Below the pieces are notes generated by a model. It searched no databases. It was not told where the DNA came from and saw only the letters and a program-made list of their open reading frames with translations. Made by a program: the position numbers and the translations under genes. A stretch of 64,000 bases of DNA from Argonema antarcticum A004/B2 (lineage in GTDB: Bacteria > Cyanobacteriota > Cyanobacteriia > Cyanobacteriales > Aerosakkonemataceae), in contig NZ_JAIQZN010000029.1 of NCBI RefSeq assembly GCF_023333585.1, positions 1 to 64,000 of the forward strand, read 5' to 3'. This document shows, one piece after another, positions 25,413 to 34,473 of this stretch; within the stretch, counting starts at the first letter, position 1; every line of letters begins with the position of its first letter.

Positions 25413-27770
25413 TTAACCTGTCTCGCTCTGGATTAAGTTTAATAGCTCTTCAAACTGAAAATTGTTAGCTAAATAAGCTAGCGCATTAGCAATCCGATCT
25501 TCTTGTTCGCGAATTTCGTCGATCAGGAGCAGCATCATCGCTAAATCGCACTGGATTGTGGCTTGTTGCAAGGAAACTAACCAATCAGCAGGTAAGGCAG
25601 CGACGACATCCGAGTTGAGAATCAGCGCGTCCGTTTCGGTTGAAGCTGGGGAGTGGGTTAGTTGTTCGTAAACATATAGCACCCCAATATGTTTATTCAT
25701 TGTTTTAAAGAGATCTTCTTCTCGGAAGGGCTTGCGGATAAAATCATCGCAACCAACTTCTAGAATAATGGCTTCTTCTTCCTGAAAGCTACTGGTTGTT
25801 AAAGCAATAACGGCAGTGGTTTTGCCTTTAGCGGTCGCTTTAATCCGTTTGGTGGTTTCATACCCGTCCATTACCGGCATCTTCATGTCCATCCAGATCA
25901 GATGCGGCTCCCAATATTCCCATATCTCAATAGCCTCTTTACCGTTGCTGGCTTCTTTGATATCAAAGCCAAGTGGGGAAAGCAGTTTCACAAGTAGCTG
26001 GCGATTGTCCCATTTATCATCCACAATCAGAATGCGATAGCGGGGTTGGTTGGGTTCTAAGCCAATGATTCGCTGTGTCGCTTGTTTGTACTCGATCTCA
26101 GTAGCCTCGATCTGGCTGATTTTAATATCAAATTTGAAGGTTGTACCTTTGCCAACTTCGCTGCTGACAGTTATTTCGCCACCCATCAGTTGGACAAATT
26201 TCCGGCTAATAGGCAACCCTAAGCCTGTCCCTTCCTGCGCTTGTTGTCCTGTTTTTGTTTGCACAAAGGCTTCAAAGACACTATCTAACTCGTCGGGATC
26301 GATGCCTGGACCGGTGTCTTCAACTTCAAAGTGTAGGGAACAGCGAGTCGCACGAAAGCCTTCCCTACGCTCCACTTCCCACTCGCCCATTCCCCGTCTT
26401 ACCCTTACCGACACTGTGCCCGATGTTGTAAACTTAATCGCGTTGGTCATTAAGTTAATCAAGACTTGAAGCAATTTAACTTGATCGGTTCGCACATATT
26501 TAGGCACGTCTAAGGAAACAAAAACTAACTCCAATCCCTTATCTTCAGCTTTGAGTTGAAACATTTGTTTCAAGTCGTTCAGCAGGCGATGGAGGTCGAA
26601 GTTAGTTTCGTTGAGGGTGGTGCGTCCGGCCTCAATTTTGGCCATGTCTAGTACGTCATCGATCACGGTGAGCAGGTGTTCGGCGCTACGCCTAACGATA
26701 CCGAGATTTTCACCGTGTTCGGAGGGTAGGGTTTGACTGAGGCTCATTATTTGGGCAAAGCCAAGGATGGCGTTGAGGGGCGATCGCAATTCGTGGCTCA
26801 TATTGGCAAGAAAGGTACTTTTGGCGCGGTTTGCAGCTTCGGCAGCCGCTTTTGCTGCCTGCATTGCTGCCTCTGCTTGCTTGCGTTCGGTGATGTTACG
26901 CGCTACCCAGATGACTGAGTTGTTGGGTAAAGGGGAAATGCTGGCGGCAAACCAAACTTCCTCGTTGTCAAGAGGTAGGCTGTAGTCAAAATCGATCGTT
27001 TGCTGTTCATCTAAGGCTAGCCGTATTTTGCCGAACCAAACTTCCCCTGACTCTTCCCGAAAAAATTGCTCTATAGTTGAGTTGAGCAAATTGGCGTCAG
27101 TTTGGCCCGATCGGGCCGGATTTGTCGGTACAACTTCTATGGCTCCTTCTTCTCTAACTATCAGTACAATGTCGGTCATCGCCTCGAAGACTGCACGTAT
27201 TTTCCGCTCAGAAAAACTTAGCTTTTCCTCAAGTAAGTTGCGATCGACAATTTCCTGTTCAAGTCGGGTATTGGCTGCGGTTAGTTCCAGAGTACGCTTT
27301 GCGAATTTTCGTTCTAGGGACGCCTTTAATTTTTTCAGTACCGCATTTTGTTTGGCTAATTGTCGCTCTTGTGTATAACGCCGCAGGGCTTCCTTTACAG
27401 TCAATGCTAAGTCAATTTCATCCCAAGGTTTAGCAATGTAGCGATACAAGTTCGCAGCGTTCACCCCATCGATTTCTACCTCAGTAATTGCCTGTTCAGT
27501 TAACGCTATTTGCAGCATTTTTGGATGCCACGTCTGAAACGCGATCGGCAGTTTATCTCCTTTTATCCCTGGCATGAATTGAGCGAAGATAATTAGATTA
27601 ATTTCTATTCCCTCGTTATACAACTTTTCGGCAATTTCTAAAGCTTGTTTGCTGCTTTCTGCCACTTCAATGTAACAACTATCTCCCAAGTGGCGCTTTA
27701 ATTGCTCCAGGAGTAGTTTTAAAACGAATGGATCGTCATCTACACACAAAATGGCACTGCTATTCATCAC
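25413..27770 (-). CDS. Hybrid histidine kinase with degenerate N-terminal receiver
   Basis: A 785-aa kinase. The N-terminal receiver-like domain keeps the acidic pocket (ILCVDDDPF) and the Lys in YRYIAKPWDE, but the phospho-acceptor position in IIFAQFMPGIKGD is Ala63 instead of Asp. A coiled coil, a PAS domain, HisKA (FLANMSHELRSPLNAILGFA), HATPase (GTGLGLPISRKFVQLMGG) and a normal C-terminal receiver (WMDMKMPVMDGYE) follow. It is the first gene of the operon, preceded by more than 600 bp of non-coding DNA where the operon promoter must lie. Loss of the acceptor Asp suggests the first domain is structural or ligand-sensing rather than phosphorylated. Confidence 0.92.
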   Translation of the reverse strand: MMNSSAILCVDDDPFVLKLLLEQLKRHLGDSCYIEVAESSKQALEIAEKLYNEGIEINLIIFAQFMPGIKGDKLPIAFQTWHPKMLQIALTEQAITEVEIDGVNAANLYRYIAKPWDEIDLALTVKEALRRYTQERQLAKQNAVLKKLKASLERKFAKRTLELTAANTRLEQEIVDRNLLEEKLSFSERKIRAVFEAMTDIVLIVREEGAIEVVPTNPARSGQTDANLLNSTIEQFFREESGEVWFGKIRLALDEQQTIDFDYSLPLDNEEVWFAASISPLPNNSVIWVARNITERKQAEAAMQAAKAAAEAANRAKSTFLANMSHELRSPLNAILGFAQIMSLSQTLPSEHGENLGIVRRSAEHLLTVIDDVLDMAKIEAGRTTLNETNFDLHRLLNDLKQMFQLKAEDKGLELVFVSLDVPKYVRTDQVKLLQVLINLMTNAIKFTTSGTVSVRVRRGMGEWEVERREGFRATRCSLHFEVEDTGPGIDPDELDSVFEAFVQTKTGQQAQEGTGLGLPISRKFVQLMGGEITVSSEVGKGTTFKFDIKISQIEATEIEYKQATQRIIGLEPNQPRYRILIVDDKWDNRQLLVKLLSPLGFDIKEASNGKEAIEIWEYWEPHLIWMDMKMPVMDGYETTKRIKATAKGKTTAVIALTTSSFQEEEAIILEVGCDDFIRKPFREEDLFKTMNKHIGVLYVYEQLTHSPASTETDALILNSDVVAALPADWLVSLQQATIQCDLAMMLLLIDEIREQEDRIANALAYLANNFQFEELLNLIQSETG

Positions 27771-28393
27771 TTCCTCCCATCCAAAGATAATCTCTTAACT
27801 CTGGTAACTATAGCAAAGTGCAAGGTCAGCAATGCTGAGTGTAAACACAATCGCTTCCTTGCGGCGAATAGTTCTATACTGTCCTAACATATCTGGCTAT
27901 GGCTATGTCATTAAATTATCACGCTTATTTCTTTTTTTCGAGTAACCAAGTTATCTAGTAACTGTTGCCTCCGACTGGGTGAACCGCCCAAAAGAGTTTA
28001 AGCGTGCTTACCAATAATATCGCCAAGGGACTATAACGCGCTTCAGTAATCCCAGAAACCGGCAATATCGCCCTTTACAACCAAATAAAGCCGGTTTCTC
28101 ATCCCCATCCGCTGTTATAGCGTCGGTCACAATCCTAAAAAAATGCTTAAGCTTAAAGAAATAGCAGCTATAGCTAGGGACTAGGGGAGGGGGCAAAGGG
28201 GCTAGGGGCTAGGGTAAGAAAGCTTTATTATTGTTTCAGGAATTAAGAATGCCTTGAGCGCCTTGGCGGTTGCTATATATAGCCTGTGTAGCCCCAGCAT
28301 TTCTAGGCTGAGGACGATTTATAGGTACGTTATTTTAGCGCAACAACGTACCTAGCAACTTGAGTTATTAAAACAACAGGAGTATCCATACTT
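27771..28393. other. Divergent intergenic region with repeats
   Basis: Contains the promoters of the kinase operon (-) and the TspO-like gene (+), neither clearly recognisable. AGCAAAGTGCAAGGTCAGC at 27812 recurs at about 37184. An imperfect palindrome pairs AGAAACCGGC (28054) with GCCGGTTTCT (28090). GGGGCTAGGG units lie near 28180-28215, like those at 12 kb and 41 kb. Confidence 0.5.
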
Positions 28394-29170
28394 ATGAACT
28401 CAAACTCTGGCCGCTTCGACTCAAAGATTCTCAACCAATGGGTAAACTTCATTGCGATTCTTGCCGCATTCTTGCTGAATATTTTAGCCAATATCGCTCC
28501 CCTCAACGGTCTGACAATTGGCGAAATTTCTAACACTTTTTTTAAAGAAGTTCAAATCATTCCCGCCAACTATGCTTTTGCAATTTGGGGAATTATTTAT
28601 TTTGGGTTGATTAGTTTAGGGTTTTATCAACTACTACCCGCTCAACGAGAAAATCCTATGTTACATAAACTTGGCTATTTATTAGCAATAGCGAGTTTTG
28701 CTCAAATCATCTGGATATTTCTGTTTCAGTATCGCTTATTCCCACTTTCTTTGCTGGCAATGGTGATGATTTTGATACCACTAATTGCGATTTATATGCG
28801 CCTGGGGATTGGTTTAGAAAGAGTTAGCAGAAAAGAGTTGTGGTTTGTACATATTCCCTTGAGTATTTATCTGGGTTGGATTAGTGTAGCGACGATTGTC
28901 AATGTGGCGATCGCGCTCTACAGTATTAATTGGAACGGTTGGGGAATTAGTCCGCAAGTATGGACAGCAATCATGCTGATTGCCGGAGCGGGTATTGCGG
29001 CCACAATTACGGCTAAACGAGCCGATATAGCTTATCCCCTGGTAATTATGTGGGCATTTGTCGCAATTGCTGTGCGTCAGGCTAATCAACTTCCTCTAGC
29101 AGCGACAGCAGGTGGTTTAGCGATCGCGTTGGGCTTGTTAGTATTAATACGTCTACTGCGCCGCGCTTAA
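28394..29170 (+). CDS. Tryptophan-rich sensory (TspO-like) membrane protein
   Basis: A 258-aa polytopic membrane protein with about seven hydrophobic segments. The TspO/MBR-type motif IIPANYAFAIWGIIYFGLI and tryptophans at helix ends (WGIIY, GWISVATIVNVAIAL, WGISPQVW) point to the tryptophan-rich sensory group. It is longer than classic five-helix TspO (about 160 aa). Family members bind tetrapyrroles or sterols and modulate stress or pigment responses; the role here is inferred. CAGGAG lies about 12 nt upstream of the ATG. Confidence 0.85.
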   Translation: MNSNSGRFDSKILNQWVNFIAILAAFLLNILANIAPLNGLTIGEISNTFFKEVQIIPANYAFAIWGIIYFGLISLGFYQLLPAQRENPMLHKLGYLLAIASFAQIIWIFLFQYRLFPLSLLAMVMILIPLIAIYMRLGIGLERVSRKELWFVHIPLSIYLGWISVATIVNVAIALYSINWNGWGISPQVWTAIMLIAGAGIAATITAKRADIAYPLVIMWAFVAIAVRQANQLPLAATAGGLAIALGLLVLIRLLRRA

Positions 29171-29200
29171 ATTTAGAACCCCACCTTAACCCAAGATGCC

Positions 29201-29872
29201 ATGCTCAAGCTTTACCACACACCAATTTCCCCAAACTCTCGCCGTGTCTGGATTGCACTACTAGAAAAGCAGATTCCTTTTGAACTGGTGACACTCAACC
29301 TGGATGGGGATCAGTTGCAACCAGACTTTATCGCGATTAGCCCTTTCCATCACATCCCCGTTTTAGTCGATGATGATTTTAGCATCGTGGAATCTTTGGC
29401 AATCCTCGACTATCTGGAGGCGAAGTATCCCACGCCTGCTATGCTGCCTACAGATGCCAAAGCTCTAGCAACCGTGCGGATGGTGGAATTGGTGACTGTC
29501 AACGAACTGTTTCCTGCTATGAATCCTTTGACTTATCGGATGTTGGGCATTCCTACGGATGACCCACAGAAGCTGGAACAAGCAGAACAGCGAATACACA
29601 CGGTACTGAAATTTTTTGAGGGGTTACTGAGGTCTAGCACTTATTTTGGTGGTAGCCCTACCATCACTCTAGCCGAACTCGTCGCCGGAACAGTAGTTCC
29701 TTGGATGCCTGCGCTAGGTGTGCCTCTAGATAATTATCCCCATCTGAGTGCCTGGTGTGAACGCTTGAGTGCCCGTGAGGCGTGGCAAAATACGCAAGTA
29801 AGCATGGAGGAAGTTGAAGCTTTTTTAAAGCCTCGATTCCAACAGCTAATCACAGCACAGCAGAATCACTGA
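29201..29872 (+). CDS. Glutathione S-transferase family protein
   Basis: A 223-aa GST. The thioredoxin-like N-terminal domain (MLKLYHTPISPNSRRVWIAL, SPFHHIPVLVDDDFSIVESL) has the cis-Pro (IPVL) and the ES glutathione-binding pair. The all-helical C-terminal domain follows (ITLAELVAGTVVPWMPALGV, YPHLSAWCERLSAREAWQ). The Ser in the active-site helix (ISPNSRR) suggests a Ser-type GST. Substrate unknown. It starts 30 bp after the TspO-like stop and ends at a strong bidirectional terminator. Confidence 0.93.
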   Translation: MLKLYHTPISPNSRRVWIALLEKQIPFELVTLNLDGDQLQPDFIAISPFHHIPVLVDDDFSIVESLAILDYLEAKYPTPAMLPTDAKALATVRMVELVTVNELFPAMNPLTYRMLGIPTDDPQKLEQAEQRIHTVLKFFEGLLRSSTYFGGSPTITLAELVAGTVVPWMPALGVPLDNYPHLSAWCERLSAREAWQNTQVSMEEVEAFLKPRFQQLITAQQNH

Positions 29873-29892
29873 ACGAACTCCAGCTAAAAAAA

Positions 29893-29925
29893 ATACGCCT
29901 AGCAGCATCCCGCTACTAGGCGTAT
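29893..29925. terminator. Bidirectional terminator
   Basis: ATACGCCTAG at 29893-29902 and CTAGGCGTAT at 29916-29925 form a perfect 10-bp stem with a 13-nt loop, with an A-run on the left and AT-rich sequence on the right. It lies between the convergent GST gene (+) and response regulator (-). Confidence 0.85.
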
Positions 29926-29949
29926 ATAATCGGCTTGAAACGGTAGCTA

Positions 29950-30549
29950 CTACTTCTTCATCTTCTGGAGAAAACCCATAATTTGCTGGTTTTGTTTCTT
30001 CAAAGCATCTATCTCAGCCTGCATCTTAGCCATTTGCTGTTTCAGAGCTTGGATTTCCCCTGCTGCTGCTCCATCGCTCGCTGCTGCGGCAGCACCTGCG
30101 GCAGGTGCTGCGGCAGGTGCTGCGGCAGGTGCTGCGGCAGGTGCTGCTTTAGCCGCACCTGGGACACTCGCTCGCGGTTTTTTCGATTTCTCCTGCGCCG
30201 TTTTCAGAGCTGCCATCAGTTGCTTTTGGTCAAACGGCTTGGGCAGAAACTCAAAAAACTCAAATGGTTCCGCAATTTCTTTAGTAACTTCGTCTTTACG
30301 ACCTGACATTACCACTAAAGGAATCGTCCGCAGTTCTGGTTGTTTTTCAATTTCCTGAAAAACTTCCCAACCACTTTTTTTGGGCAGGATGAAATCCAAC
30401 ATAATCCAGTTCGGACGTTCCTTGCGGATTAAGTTGAGTCCTTCTACACCATCTTTGGCTTCGATAATCTCAAACTTAGCCGCAGGCAACATATCTTTTA
30501 CGGTTTTTCGGATGACTCCGCTATCGTCAATAACCAGGATTTTAGGCAC
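29950..30549 (-). CDS. Response regulator with Ala/Pro linker and coiled coil
   Basis: A 199-aa protein: receiver domain 1-120 (VIDDS, phospho-acceptor Asp52 in MLDFILPKKSGWE, MSGRK, LPKPFDQ). Then a low-complexity linker of repeated AAPA units, encoded by four exact 12-bp repeats (30098-30145). It ends in a coiled coil (IQALKQQMAKMQAEIDALKK, QNQQIMGFLQ). No DNA-binding or enzymatic output. The coiled coil suggests oligomerisation or docking to a partner. Linker length may vary between strains through repeat slippage. Confidence 0.9.
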   Translation of the reverse strand: MPKILVIDDSGVIRKTVKDMLPAAKFEIIEAKDGVEGLNLIRKERPNWIMLDFILPKKSGWEVFQEIEKQPELRTIPLVVMSGRKDEVTKEIAEPFEFFEFLPKPFDQKQLMAALKTAQEKSKKPRASVPGAAKAAPAAAPAAAPAAAPAAGAAAAASDGAAAGEIQALKQQMAKMQAEIDALKKQNQQIMGFLQKMKK

Positions 30550-31372
30550 GACCGATTCCTCTGGCGGGGACTGTAACTTTCTTCTAGAACTAATGCTATC
30601 GAGTGGGCTTCTTCACCGCGCCGCACACTGCTGCGCTAACACGGTTTGGAGTTTTTTGTTTTGTCGGCTGTTTGGTACGGACAGACTTTATTGTAGCCTT
30701 ACAACCGACCCAGGTAGACACGATGGAATCCAACGAGTTTCAATCAACCATATTAGTCTTTTTTGAGCTTGACACGAACAGTGTTTTACTTATCCAAAGT
30801 AAGTATATAGAAACCCCCTAGACTCACAAGCCTTAATCTCAGTACCGACAATGAAATTGTCTACTACGACTAATATATCTATGTCTATGCACCGATCCTA
30901 CCAGTTCCTTGCCTACCCAAGTAGCATTTTCTCTGAGATGAGCGTAAGGACAGCCCAGGGTGTGGTCATAAGTAGTTGGTTGAAACGAAAAGCTTTTCTT
31001 CTGGGCCTTGTCCCCCTTGTCCTCCTTGTCCCCCTTGTCCTCCTTGGGGTGTGGTCATAAGTAGTTGGTTGAAACGAAAAGCTTTTCTTCTGGGCCTTGT
31101 CCCCCTTGTCCTCCTTGTCCCCCTTGTCCTCCTTGTCCCCTACATCACCAACGGGTTTTGACCACACCCTCCTCCTTGTCCCCTACATCACCAACGGGTT
31201 TTGACCACACCCGACAGCCCAGGCGGAGTACCCTGGCCTAGATTTTAGGTGCGGTTAGAGTCCGAGGCGGCCTTCTAAACATAATGCCAGTTTAACTAAA
31301 GCTCTACAATTTGAAGCACAGCAATTTTAAAAGAGCCGGTAGCCTGTTTTAAAGTATAAGTACTTATCTCCT
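30550..31372. other. Long intergenic region upstream of lipA
   Basis: Over 800 bp without a supported gene. 30550-30950 has no recognised element; several open frames there lack ribosome sites and family features. 30958-31212 is a nested tandem repeat. 31213-31372 leads to lipA and presumably holds its promoter. Confidence 0.5.
30958..31212. repeat. Nested tandem repeat, 89-bp and about 41-bp units
   Basis: An 89-bp unit beginning TGTGGTCATAAGTAGTTGGT occurs at 30961 and 31050; within it CTTGTCCCCCTTGTCCTC is itself repeated. It is followed by two copies of an approximately 41-bp unit containing TACATCACCAACGGG and TGACCACACC (near 31140 and 31181). TGACCACACC is the inverse of GGTGTGGTCA in the first unit, so arms face each other. 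Frames across it encode only periodic Pro/Leu/Val or Asp/Lys runs and are not considered genes. Confidence 0.9.
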
Positions 31373-32320
31373 ATGCCTTCTGAAGCTCATCCAACTGCCC
31401 TAACCCCAAAAGCGCATTCCCAGATGCGATCGGAAATTGAGGCTATGCCGCCTTGGTTGCGAAGTCGAGGGATTGGCAAAGCTAGCGAAATCTCTACGGT
31501 GCAGCGCATTATTAAGCAGCGCCAGATTCATACGATTTGTGAAGAAGGGCGCTGTCCTAACCGAGGCGAGTGCTATTCCCAAAAAACGGCAACTTTTCTG
31601 TTGATGGGGCCGGTTTGCACTAGGGCTTGCGGTTTTTGTCAAGTGGATAAAGGTCACGCGCCTATGCCCTTAGACCCCCAAGAACCCCAAAAGGTGGCAG
31701 AATCGGTGCAGTTGCTGGGTTTGCGCTATGTGGTGCTGACTTCGGTAGCGCGAGACGATTTGGCGGATGGGGGAGCGGGCTCTTTTGCGGCGACGATGCA
31801 AGCTATTCGCCAGCTGAACCCCCAAACGCTTATTGAGGTGCTGACGCCAGATTTTTGGGGCGGACAGGGTGATGAGCGGCTAATGCCGGAGGAAAAACAG
31901 CGCCAACGGGTTGCTATGGTGGTGAAGGCAAATCCAGTTTGTTACAACCACAATGTGGAGACGGTGCGACGGCTGCAAGGCCCGGTGCGGCGGGGGGCTA
32001 AGTACGATCGCACTCTTGCTGTTCTCCAGATCGTCAAAGAACTTGACCCCACAATTGCTACCAAATCGGGGTTGATGTTGGGACACGGGGAAACGGAAGC
32101 CGAAGTAATTGAGACAATGGCGGATTTAAGGGCGGTGGGGTGCGATCGCATTACCTTGGGTCAATATATGCGTCCTTCCCTAGAACACCTGCCAGTGCAA
32201 AAGTACTGGACGCCAGCAGAATTTGACAACCTGGGTGCGATCGCACTCAAAATGGGCTTTGCCCACGTTCGTTCCGGGCCACTCGTCCGCAGCTCCTATC
32301 ACGCTGGTGAAACCGTTTGA
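31373..32320 (+). CDS. lipA: Lipoyl synthase
   Basis: A 315-aa radical-SAM lipoyl synthase, which inserts two sulphurs into octanoyl chains on lipoyl domains. The auxiliary cluster motif is [12 protein letters not shown] (C-x4-C-x5-C) and the radical-SAM motif is CTRACGFC (C-x3-C-x2-C). [43 protein letters not shown] and the C-terminal RSSYHA complete the family pattern. Full length. psaX follows 129 bp downstream in the same direction but looks independently expressed. Confidence 0.97.
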   Translation: MPSEAHPTALTPKAHSQMRSEIEAMPPWLRSRGIGKASEISTVQRIIKQRQIHTICEEGRCPNRGECYSQKTATFLLMGPVCTRACGFCQVDKGHAPMPLDPQEPQKVAESVQLLGLRYVVLTSVARDDLADGGAGSFAATMQAIRQLNPQTLIEVLTPDFWGGQGDERLMPEEKQRQRVAMVVKANPVCYNHNVETVRRLQGPVRRGAKYDRTLAVLQIVKELDPTIATKSGLMLGHGETEAEVIETMADLRAVGCDRITLGQYMRPSLEHLPVQKYWTPAEFDNLGAIALKMGFAHVRSGPLVRSSYHAGETV

Positions 32321-32449
32321 GAGAACCTGCGTTAAGGTTCGTAACTTGGGGTATAGCTGCCAAACCTGTAAATCTTTCTCGCAGGTTATGCTATTGGGGA
32401 TCGATTTTTGGTATGTGTTAATCAAGTCACAAAATTAGGAGAATGCCCT

Positions 32450-32590
32450 ATGACTACTAAAGCTACGAAAACTACTGGTGCTACTCGTCCTTCCACAACA
32501 CCCCCCTACCCCTATCGCACAGGCTGGTTCCTGTTTCTGTTAGCTATCAACTTCCTGGTGGCAGCCTATTATTTCCACATTTTGGTATAG
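32450..32590 (+). CDS. psaX: Photosystem I subunit PsaX
   Basis: A 46-aa protein: a polar, Thr/Pro-rich N terminus (MTTKATKTTGATRPSTTPPY), then PYRTGWFLFLLAINFLVAAYYF. The final segment matches PsaX (pattern YxFRTxW-LLLAINFLVAAYYF) of Thermosynechococcus and Nostoc, a single-helix peripheral subunit of cyanobacterial photosystem I. The start is fixed by TTAGGAG 8 nt before the ATG; an upstream frame to 32408 is not required. It is longer at the N terminus than the thermophile protein. Confidence 0.92.
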   Translation: MTTKATKTTGATRPSTTPPYPYRTGWFLFLLAINFLVAAYYFHILV

Positions 32591-32633
32591 TTTCGACGAT
32601 TTGACCGGATGGGGACTTACCCACTGTTCCGAA

Positions 32634-32701
32634 AGAAACCGGGTTTCTGGACTGAGATCGATCGCCTAAACGACTTATTCTCCTAAAGAAACCGGGTTTC
32701 T
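32634..32701. repeat. Two AGAAACCGGGTTTCT palindromes
   Basis: Identical 15-bp near-palindromes at 32634-32648 and 32687-32701, between psaX and the convergent livH gene. Each can fold alone, or pair with the other as a larger hairpin, and may end transcription from both sides. Confidence 0.65.
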
Positions 32702-32732
32702 GCGTAAATCCTACCGATTTTATTAGTGCTGT

Positions 32733-33644
32733 TCACAGCGTGCCTTTGAACAAACCTTGGGGACGGACGAGCAGCACTAATACCATAATTAAAAGTGCTA
32801 CAGCCAGCTTGTATTCGTTGCCAATGGCTAGCCAGGGAAGGTTGAGGGATTCTGCTAATGCGGTTGATAGGTAGGGTAGCAGTTCTTGGGCGATCCCAAT
32901 TATAAAGGCACCGGCGATCGCACCGTAAGGGTTACCAATGCCACCCAGAATCACAGATGCAAACATCGGCAGAATTAAAAACCAGCCCATATTTGGCCGC
33001 ACGGCGGTGATCAGTCCATACATACCGCCACCAAACGCCGTTAAAGTGCCAGCAATCACCCAAGTCCAAATAACGACGCGATCGACATTGATGCCAGTCA
33101 CGCGGGCTAAATCGACATTATCCGCCACCGCCCGCATCGCCTTACCGATTTTGGTATTCTCCAACAGCAAGTGCAGCCCCACAATTGCCAGTATTGCTAA
33201 AATTACGACCACGATGCGGTAAAAAGCTACTTTGACGCCCAGGATGTCTATAGCTGAGGCAACTGGCAAATCATAAGACTGGTTTCCACCCCCCCAAATG
33301 AAGATAATCCCGTTGCGGATAAACAAGGCGAGTCCGATCGAGATGATAATTAGAGTGGTGGAAGTGGCGCGGCGCTCACGCATCGGCGACCACAGCAGCT
33401 TTTCCGACAGCAGCATCCCCCCCACCGTTCCTATTGCCCCTAAAATTAGAGCCAGCCAGATATTTACCCCACTCGTATTAGCTAACCAGGTGAGATAAGC
33501 TCCCAGCGTCATAAAATCACCGTGAGCAAAATTGGAAAGTCGCAATATTCCATAAGTCAGCGTTAGCCCGACAGCCGCCAGGGCAATAATACTGCCCACG
33601 GCAATACCATTCGCAAGTAATTGTGCAGTTTGTTGCAGATCCAT
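32733..33644 (-). CDS. livH: Branched-chain/neutral amino acid ABC permease (LivH/NatD type)
   Basis: A 303-aa inner-membrane permease with eight or nine hydrophobic segments. LivH signatures: IALAAVGLTLTYGILRLSNF, AHGDFMTLGAYL, IGKAMRAVADNVDLARVTGI (the cytoplasmic coupling loop), FGGGMYGLITAVRPNMGW and ASVILGGIGNPYGAIAGA. In cyanobacteria the homologue is NatD of the N-I neutral amino acid system. The other subunits (LivM, the two ATPases, the binding protein) are not adjacent, which is common for Nat genes. Confidence 0.93.
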   Translation of the reverse strand: MDLQQTAQLLANGIAVGSIIALAAVGLTLTYGILRLSNFAHGDFMTLGAYLTWLANTSGVNIWLALILGAIGTVGGMLLSEKLLWSPMRERRATSTTLIIISIGLALFIRNGIIFIWGGGNQSYDLPVASAIDILGVKVAFYRIVVVILAILAIVGLHLLLENTKIGKAMRAVADNVDLARVTGINVDRVVIWTWVIAGTLTAFGGGMYGLITAVRPNMGWFLILPMFASVILGGIGNPYGAIAGAFIIGIAQELLPYLSTALAESLNLPWLAIGNEYKLAVALLIMVLVLLVRPQGLFKGTL

Positions 33645-34053
33645 AAAACAAAATGAAATACTCTAAAAAGAGATTTGGGGAATGTCTGTATAATGCCTTA
33701 AATTAGCCGTTTCTTTGGCATCATCATTTCAATGTACTATAACGACCATCCGCCACCGCATTTTCATATTCGATATAGGCAGCAAAAAGGTATAAGCTGC
33801 TACGCATTTAATTTGTATGTTTAGCGGGAGTGGGAGAGTGGGGGAGTGGGGGAGTGGGAGAGGAATTGAAGGTTTGATTGCCGGATTAGAAATATCCGAA
33901 TTAGATGCGTGTTAGCTTAGCCGGTTGTAGGGAGCGTCACACCCCCAAAATTTGCAAGACGATCGCTAATTTTATCGCTCTGACGCACCCTACTTAATGT
34001 AAATAGCAACTTGCGTTATTATCCAATTTGTTATCAAACACAAGGAGAATTTC
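33645..34053. other. Intergenic region with MITE-like element
   Basis: Besides the repeat element at 33792-33919, it has an imperfect inverted repeat GTAGGGAGCGTCAC (about 33926) / TGACGCACCCTAC (about 33982). The words ACGCACCCTACTTAATGTA recur at 60602. AAGGAG at 34041 is the ribosome site of the next gene. Confidence 0.55.
33792..33919 (+). mobile_element. MITE-like element, copy 1 (128 bp)
   Basis: Begins TAAGCTGCTACGCATTTAA and ends in the imperfect complement (inverted reading TAAGCTAACACGCATCTAA), giving terminal inverted repeats of about 19 bp. The interior has GGGAGTGGGAGAGTGGG-type runs and no coding capacity. An essentially identical copy lies inverted at 37277-37403, differing in one G-run length. 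Confidence 0.75.
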
Positions 34054-34248
34054 ATGGCATTAGAATTAAAAGTTCCTAGTATGGCTTGTTCTGCCTGTGC
34101 AGATACAATTACTAAAGCAGTCAAAAAAGTCGATCCAACTGCTGAGGTGCAAGCCGACACCAAAACTAAAATTGTCAGTATCCAAACGCAACAGCCCGAA
34201 ACAGAAATCAGAGAAGCGATCGCCCAAGCTGGATATCCAGTTGGCTAA
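34054..34248 (+). CDS. Heavy-metal-associated domain copper chaperone
   Basis: A 64-aa ferredoxin-fold HMA domain (Atx1/CopZ type) with the metal-binding loop MACSAC (M-x-C-x-x-C, residues 11-16) and the closing AIAQAGYPV. Cyanobacterial Atx1 delivers Cu(I) to the P-type ATPases CtaA and PacS for plastocyanin and oxidase. No ATPase is nearby. It has a strong AAGGAG ribosome site. Confidence 0.93.
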   Translation: MALELKVPSMACSACADTITKAVKKVDPTAEVQADTKTKIVSIQTQQPETEIREAIAQAGYPVG

Positions 34249-34287
34249 GTAGATCGGCATAATTAAACGTAAAACAGTTACATCCTT

Positions 34288-34302
34288 AGAAACCGGGTTT
34301 CT
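34288..34302. repeat. AGAAACCGGGTTTCT palindrome
   Basis: Another copy of the dispersed 15-bp repeat, followed by AAAAAACCCAGTTTCG that partly pairs with it. It lies between the convergent copper chaperone and sugar permease genes. Confidence 0.6.
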
Positions 34303-34473
34303 CCAAAAAACCCAGTTTCGTATTCTTATTCTTATCTGCGTTTATCTGCGTACCCTGCGGTAAGGCTGCGCCTACATCATTCTTCATCTGCGGTTAAAAT
34401 TTAACCAACGATGACAACAGAAAATTTACCGATATCGCTCATTGGGTTTTCCATTAAAAAATCCCATAAAAAT

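Noticed and set aside
30603-31167. Several frames in the spacer before lipA
   Set aside because: They either encode only the tandem repeat or lack start signals and any family feature.
30958-31212. CRISPR array
   Set aside because: The units are contiguous tandem repeats without unique spacers, and no cas genes are present.
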